The notes beneath the pieces were generated by a model that was not told where the DNA came from, did no database searches, and worked only from the letters and a program-made list of their open reading frames with translations. Both the position numbers and the translations under genes were made by a program. Shown piece after piece: positions 4,899-7,324 of a DNA stretch of 7,324 bases (its first letter is position 1; the number at the start of each line of letters is the position of its first letter). Source of the DNA: Bacillota bacterium (lineage in GTDB: Bacteria; Bacillota; Clostridia; Christensenellales; Aristaeellaceae); the NCBI GenBank assembly GCA_023402355.1, contig JAEXCG010000203.1, positions 1-7,324 of the forward strand. The letters are read 5' to 3'.

Positions 4899-5765
4899 AT
4901 GAAAAAGATTCTTGCTCTGGTGATGGCGCTGTGCCTGTTTGCCCTGCCCTGCCTGTCGCTGGCGGAGGGCGAGCTGGACGCGATCAAGTCTCGCGGCTAC
5001 ATCAAGGTCGGCGTCAAGGCGGACGTGCCGGGCTTCGGCCTGCTCGACCCGGCGACGAACGAGTACAGCGGCCTGGAGATCGACCTGGCGCGCCTGATCG
5101 CGGCCAAGATCTTCGGCGTGGACGTGGCCGACGTGGCCAAGTACATCCAGTTCACCCCCGTGACCGCCAAGACCCGCGGCCCGGAGCTGGACAACGGCAA
5201 TCTGGACATGGACGTCTCCACCTTCACGATCAAGCCCGAGCGCCTGGAGCTCTACGAGTTCTCGAAGCCCTATTACGTCGATTCCATCGGCCTGATGGTG
5301 CTCAAGGATTCGGGCATCAAGTCCTTCGACGACCTGCTCTCGGACGACACCGTGATCGGCGTGGCCCAGGGCTCCACCACCCGCGACGCGCTGACGAACG
5401 CGGCGGCGGAAAAGGGCGTCACCTTCGGCCTCGACAAGTTCGACGAGATGGCCGACTACCCCACGCTCAAGGAGGCGCTGGTCGCGCACCAGACCGACTG
5501 CTTCTCCGTGGATAAGTCCATCCTCGGCGGCTATTTGGACGACTCGGTGGAAATCCTGCCCGACAGCTTCACCGAGGGCGCGCAGCCCTACGGCGTGGCC
5601 ATCAAGAAGGGCAACACGGAGCTGCTCGCGCTGGTCGACGAGCTGATCGCCGAGCTTCGCGCGGCGGGCACCATCGACGAGCTGGCGGCGAAGTACCCGC
5701 AGCTCGCCAAGATCGACTGGGACGTCATCGACGCGCACACCGCGGAGCTTTGGCCTGCGGCCTGA
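4899..5765 (+). CDS. Amino-acid ABC importer substrate-binding protein, PEB1-like
   Basis: Exported receptor that captures an amino acid and delivers it to the permeases. The 288 residues are a normal length for this family (SBP_bac_3, cluster F). Start ATG 4899 has AAGGAGGG (4885-4892), which overlaps the stop codon of the ATPase gene. Signal peptide 1-22 (MKKILALVM...LSLA|E); cysteines at 12 and 18 do not form a proper lipobox. From memory it resembles Campylobacter jejuni PEB1a at TAKTRGPELDNG (89-100), STFTIKPER (107-115), EFSKPYYVDSIGL (120-132), GVAQGSTTRDA (154-164), DYPTLKEAL (186-194) and FSVDKSIL (202-209), plus EILPDSF. The acidic-ligand contacts of PEB1 (Lys, two Arg, Asp) appear to correspond to Lys40, Arg93, Arg115 and Asp205, so aspartate/glutamate is the best guess. 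Glutamine or a broader range is possible. Confidence 0.9.
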   Translation: MKKILALVMALCLFALPCLSLAEGELDAIKSRGYIKVGVKADVPGFGLLDPATNEYSGLEIDLARLIAAKIFGVDVADVAKYIQFTPVTAKTRGPELDNGNLDMDVSTFTIKPERLELYEFSKPYYVDSIGLMVLKDSGIKSFDDLLSDDTVIGVAQGSTTRDALTNAAAEKGVTFGLDKFDEMADYPTLKEALVAHQTDCFSVDKSILGGYLDDSVEILPDSFTEGAQPYGVAIKKGNTELLALVDELIAELRAAGTIDELAAKYPQLAKIDWDVIDAHTAELWPAA

Positions 5766-5777
5766 TCTACGATTCGG

Positions 5778-5816
5778 AAAGGGGGAAGGACGGCTGGTTC
5801 CGCCTTCCCCCTTTTT
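5778..5816 (+). terminator. Intra-operon terminator after the binding-protein gene
   Basis: AAAGGGGGAAGG (5778-5789) pairs perfectly over 12 bp with CCTTCCCCCTTT (5803-5814). A bulged A and a CGG/CCG pair close a 6-nt loop, and the run of T extends to 5816. It lies 13 bp after the binding-protein stop codon and before the permeases. Partial termination here would leave binding protein in excess over membrane subunits, as in other importer operons. Confidence 0.8.
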
Positions 5817-5837
5817 GCCGCGTTTTCCCATCTGCTT

Positions 5838-5883
5838 GCCTGAAAACGGCTGCCTGCTTTGCGGCAGGCACCCGTTTTCAGGC
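5838..5883. repeat. Large near-perfect hairpin (46 nt) between binding-protein and permease genes
   Basis: GCCTGAAAACGG (5838-5849) pairs with CCGTTTTCAGGC (5872-5883). After one C/C mismatch TGCCTGC (5851-5857) pairs with GCAGGCA (5864-5870) around a 6-nt loop: 19 base pairs in a 20-position stem. No T-run follows on either strand. It may be a transcript-stabilising element 5' of the permease message or a dispersed palindromic repeat. The core GAAAACGGC also occurs in the inverted repeat at 2428-2462. Confidence 0.75.
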
Positions 5884-5946
5884 GGGGCGGGCCCTGCCCG
5901 CGGCCGCACGCTGAGGCGATAAAAAACGAAAAGGAGGGTGAGGTCT

Positions 5947-6639
5947 ATGGATTTTGTCAGCGGATTCCAAAAAATCTTCGGCGCCAAGCGCTGGCTCGAG
6001 CTGTACGACGCGCGCGGCGAGGTGCTGGCGGGCTTTGTGATGACGGTGAAGGTCTCGTTCTTTTCGCTGATCATCGCGCTAGTTATCGGCGTCCTGGTGG
6101 GCCTTGCGCTGACGTCCGGCCGAAGGTGGCTGGAGCGCATCTGCCGCGCGTACATCGCGTTCTTTCAAAACACCCCGCTCGTCATTCAGGTCATCCTCAT
6201 CTATCTGGTCATCATGCCGGCGATGGGCATCTACCGCAAGAAGGTGGAGGCGGGCATCATCGGCCTTTCGATCTACACGGGCGCGTACTGCGCGACGATC
6301 GTGCATTCCGCGATTCAGAGCGTGCCGGCGGGCCAGTTCGAGGCGGCCAGCAGCCAGGGCTTCGGCTTCTGGCGGTCCATGGCGCACGTGATCCTGCCGC
6401 AGGCGGTGCGCATCGCCCTGCCGCCGCTCACGAATCAGGCGGTGAACCTCATTAAGAACTCGTCGGTGCTCGCGGTCATCACCGCGCGCGACCTCATCTA
6501 TTCGCTGGACTCCATCGCCGCGCGCAGCGACAACTACGGCCCCCCGCTGCTGATGACGGGCCTCCTGTACCTGTGCATCTGTCTGCCGATTTCCCTGCTC
6601 GCGCGCCATCTGGAAGGGAGGCTGGTAAGGCATGGCTAA
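5947..6639 (+). CDS. Amino-acid ABC importer permease subunit 1
   Basis: Membrane subunit of the importer (HisM/GlnP family), 230 residues. I chose ATG 5947 because AAGGAGG (5931-5937) is 9 nt upstream; the in-frame GTG at 5938 directly abuts the ribosome site. Five hydrophobic segments are visible: about 28-56 (GFVMTVKVSFFSLIIALVIG), the region around FFQNTPLVIQVILIYLVIMP, the one around IIGLSIYTGAYCATIV, the one around VLAVITARDLIYS, and the C-terminal LLYLCICLPISLLA. The EAA coupling loop that contacts the ATPase is EAASSQGFG...VILPQ (132-152). FFQNTPLVIQ is the typical variant of the family's RGTPLLVQ segment. It follows the binding-protein gene after 181 bp containing a terminator and a large hairpin, and overlaps permease 2 by 8 bp. 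Confidence 0.92.
   Translation: MDFVSGFQKIFGAKRWLELYDARGEVLAGFVMTVKVSFFSLIIALVIGVLVGLALTSGRRWLERICRAYIAFFQNTPLVIQVILIYLVIMPAMGIYRKKVEAGIIGLSIYTGAYCATIVHSAIQSVPAGQFEAASSQGFGFWRSMAHVILPQAVRIALPPLTNQAVNLIKNSSVLAVITARDLIYSLDSIAARSDNYGPPLLMTGLLYLCICLPISLLARHLEGRLVRHG
6340..6366 (+). repeat. 27-bp exact repeat, copy 1 (permease 1 EAA loop)
   Basis: Bases 6340-6366 are identical to 7019-7045 in permease 2. Both copies are in frame and encode EAASSQGFG. The flanking bases diverge quickly. Identity at every third-codon position over nine codons suggests recent gene conversion, strong codon bias, or both. Confidence 0.85.
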
Positions 6640-7324
6640 TCCCATCGACTGGATCGTCTCGTTCTTTCAAAATGAGATCTTCGTGGTGTACACGCCGCTG
6701 TTCTTCAAGGTGCTGGGCGAGGGCCTGATGGTGACGCTCAAGATTTCGCTGTGCACGATCGTCATCTCGTTCCTCGCGGGCTCGGCGCTGGCCATCATGC
6801 GCAACAGCAAGAACCCGGCGGCGCACTGGATCGCGACGATCTACGTGGAGACGGTGCGCAACATCCCCCTGCTCTTCTTCATCACGATGATGGTCTTCTT
6901 CTCCCCCTTCCCCTCCAACAAGATCTTCAACGCCATCCTGGCGATGAGCATCTTCACCTCCGGCGTGGTGGCGGAGATCGTGCGCGGCGGGCTCAACGGC
7001 GTGCCCAAGGGCCAGTGGGAGGCGGCCAGCAGCCAGGGCTTCGGCACCCTGCAGGCGATGGTCCACGTCATCCTGCCGCAGGCCTACCGGCGCATCCTCG
7101 CCCCCATGATCGCCCAGTTCGTCACGACGATCAAGGACACGTCGTTTTGTGCGGTGCTGGCCATGGGCGACCTGTACGACCGGGCCAAGCAGGCGATCAA
7201 CCAGCTCAACCTGCGCGACCACACGGCCATGGTCTACGTCACCGTGGCGCTGGTCTACTTCGTGGTGTGCTTCACCTTTACGAACATCGCCAAGCGCGTG
7301 CAGCGCAGCACGTACGTCATCAAA
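6632..7324 (+). CDS. Amino-acid ABC importer permease subunit 2, 3' end at window edge
   Basis: Second membrane subunit, forming a heterodimer channel with permease 1. From ATG 6632 there are 231 codons to the last base with no stop. Family members are usually about 220-250 residues, so only a few residues are probably missing. The start overlaps the last 8 bases of permease 1 (stop 6637-6639), which suggests translational coupling; GGGAGG (6616-6621) is 10 nt upstream. Visible segments include GLMVTLKISLCTIVISFLAGSALAIM, ETVRNIPLLFFITMMVFF, the EAA loop EAASSQGFG...VILPQAYRR (from residue 130), and a C-terminal span VTVALVYFVVCFTFT. RNIPLLF is the typical RNTPLLLQ-type motif. GVVAEIVRGGLNGVPKGQWEA is characteristic of the polar amino-acid permease family. 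I saw no frameshift. Confidence 0.9.
   Translation, partial: MANPIDWIVSFFQNEIFVVYTPLFFKVLGEGLMVTLKISLCTIVISFLAGSALAIMRNSKNPAAHWIATIYVETVRNIPLLFFITMMVFFSPFPSNKIFNAILAMSIFTSGVVAEIVRGGLNGVPKGQWEAASSQGFGTLQAMVHVILPQAYRRILAPMIAQFVTTIKDTSFCAVLAMGDLYDRAKQAINQLNLRDHTAMVYVTVALVYFVVCFTFTNIAKRVQRSTYVIK
7019..7045 (+). repeat. 27-bp exact repeat, copy 2 (permease 2 EAA loop)
   Basis: Second copy of the sequence at 6340-6366, in frame and encoding residues 130-138 of permease 2. It lies 679 bp from the first copy, in direct orientation. Confidence 0.85.

Noticed and set aside
5838..5883. Large palindrome as a terminator
   Set aside because: No T-run follows on either strand; GGGGCGGGCC follows on the plus strand.
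5938..5946. GTG at 5938 as start of permease 1
   Set aside because: It directly abuts AAGGAGG with no spacing; ATG 5947 has an ideal 9-nt spacing.
4869..6155. 428-residue open frame antisense to the binding-protein gene and permease 1
   Set aside because: It crosses a terminator and a large palindrome and has a low-complexity translation; all family motifs are on the plus strand.
1..7324. CRISPR array, tRNA/rRNA, transposon ends or phage genes
   Set aside because: No regularly spaced repeats, RNA gene signatures, transposase motifs or terminal repeats were seen.

Overview
This is a GC-rich bacterial window with AT-rich intergenic patches, AAGGAGG-type ribosome binding sites and close-to-consensus sigma-A promoters. 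The LysA variant, the PEB1-like amino-acid ABC importer and the -LSLA|E / -ASA|E export signals suggest a high-GC anaerobe, either Bacillota (Clostridia, Christensenellales-like) or Synergistota. The sequence alone does not decide between these. It looks like ordinary chromosomal metabolism and transport: no phage, IS, CRISPR, rRNA or tRNA signature is visible.

Layout. Positions 1-1780, minus strand: a two-gene unit. The first gene (1780 to 1178) encodes a 200-residue exported protein of the DUF6305 type. The second (1092 to beyond base 1) encodes a polytopic transporter that resembles the large (DctM-like) permease of TRAP/ion-transporter families. Positions 1781-2594: an 814-bp divergent intergenic region without a convincing gene. 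It holds a perfect TTGACA-N17-TATAAT promoter pointing left, about 540 nt upstream of the DUF6305 start, so that mRNA would have a long leader full of inverted repeats. It also holds a terminator-like hairpin with six T pointing right (2476-2514), and a strong promoter TTGACA-N17-TATATT pointing right into lysA.

Positions 2595-3860: lysA, a PLP-dependent diaminopimelate decarboxylase, followed by a good intrinsic terminator and a second AT-rich one. Positions 4038-7324: a polar amino-acid ABC importer operon with its own promoter, in the order ATPase, substrate-binding protein, intra-operon terminator and a large hairpin, permease 1, permease 2 (the two permeases overlap by 8 bp). Permease 2 runs off the right edge without a stop codon.

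How the parts fit together. The ABC operon encodes all parts of an importer. Its binding protein matches Campylobacter PEB1a closely enough, from memory, that aspartate/glutamate is the best guess for the ligand. LysA makes lysine from meso-DAP as a single-gene transcription unit. The left unit pairs an uncharacterised secreted protein with a TRAP-like permease, with no DctP or DctQ gene visible. That pairing and its long structured leader are the least-explained parts of the window.
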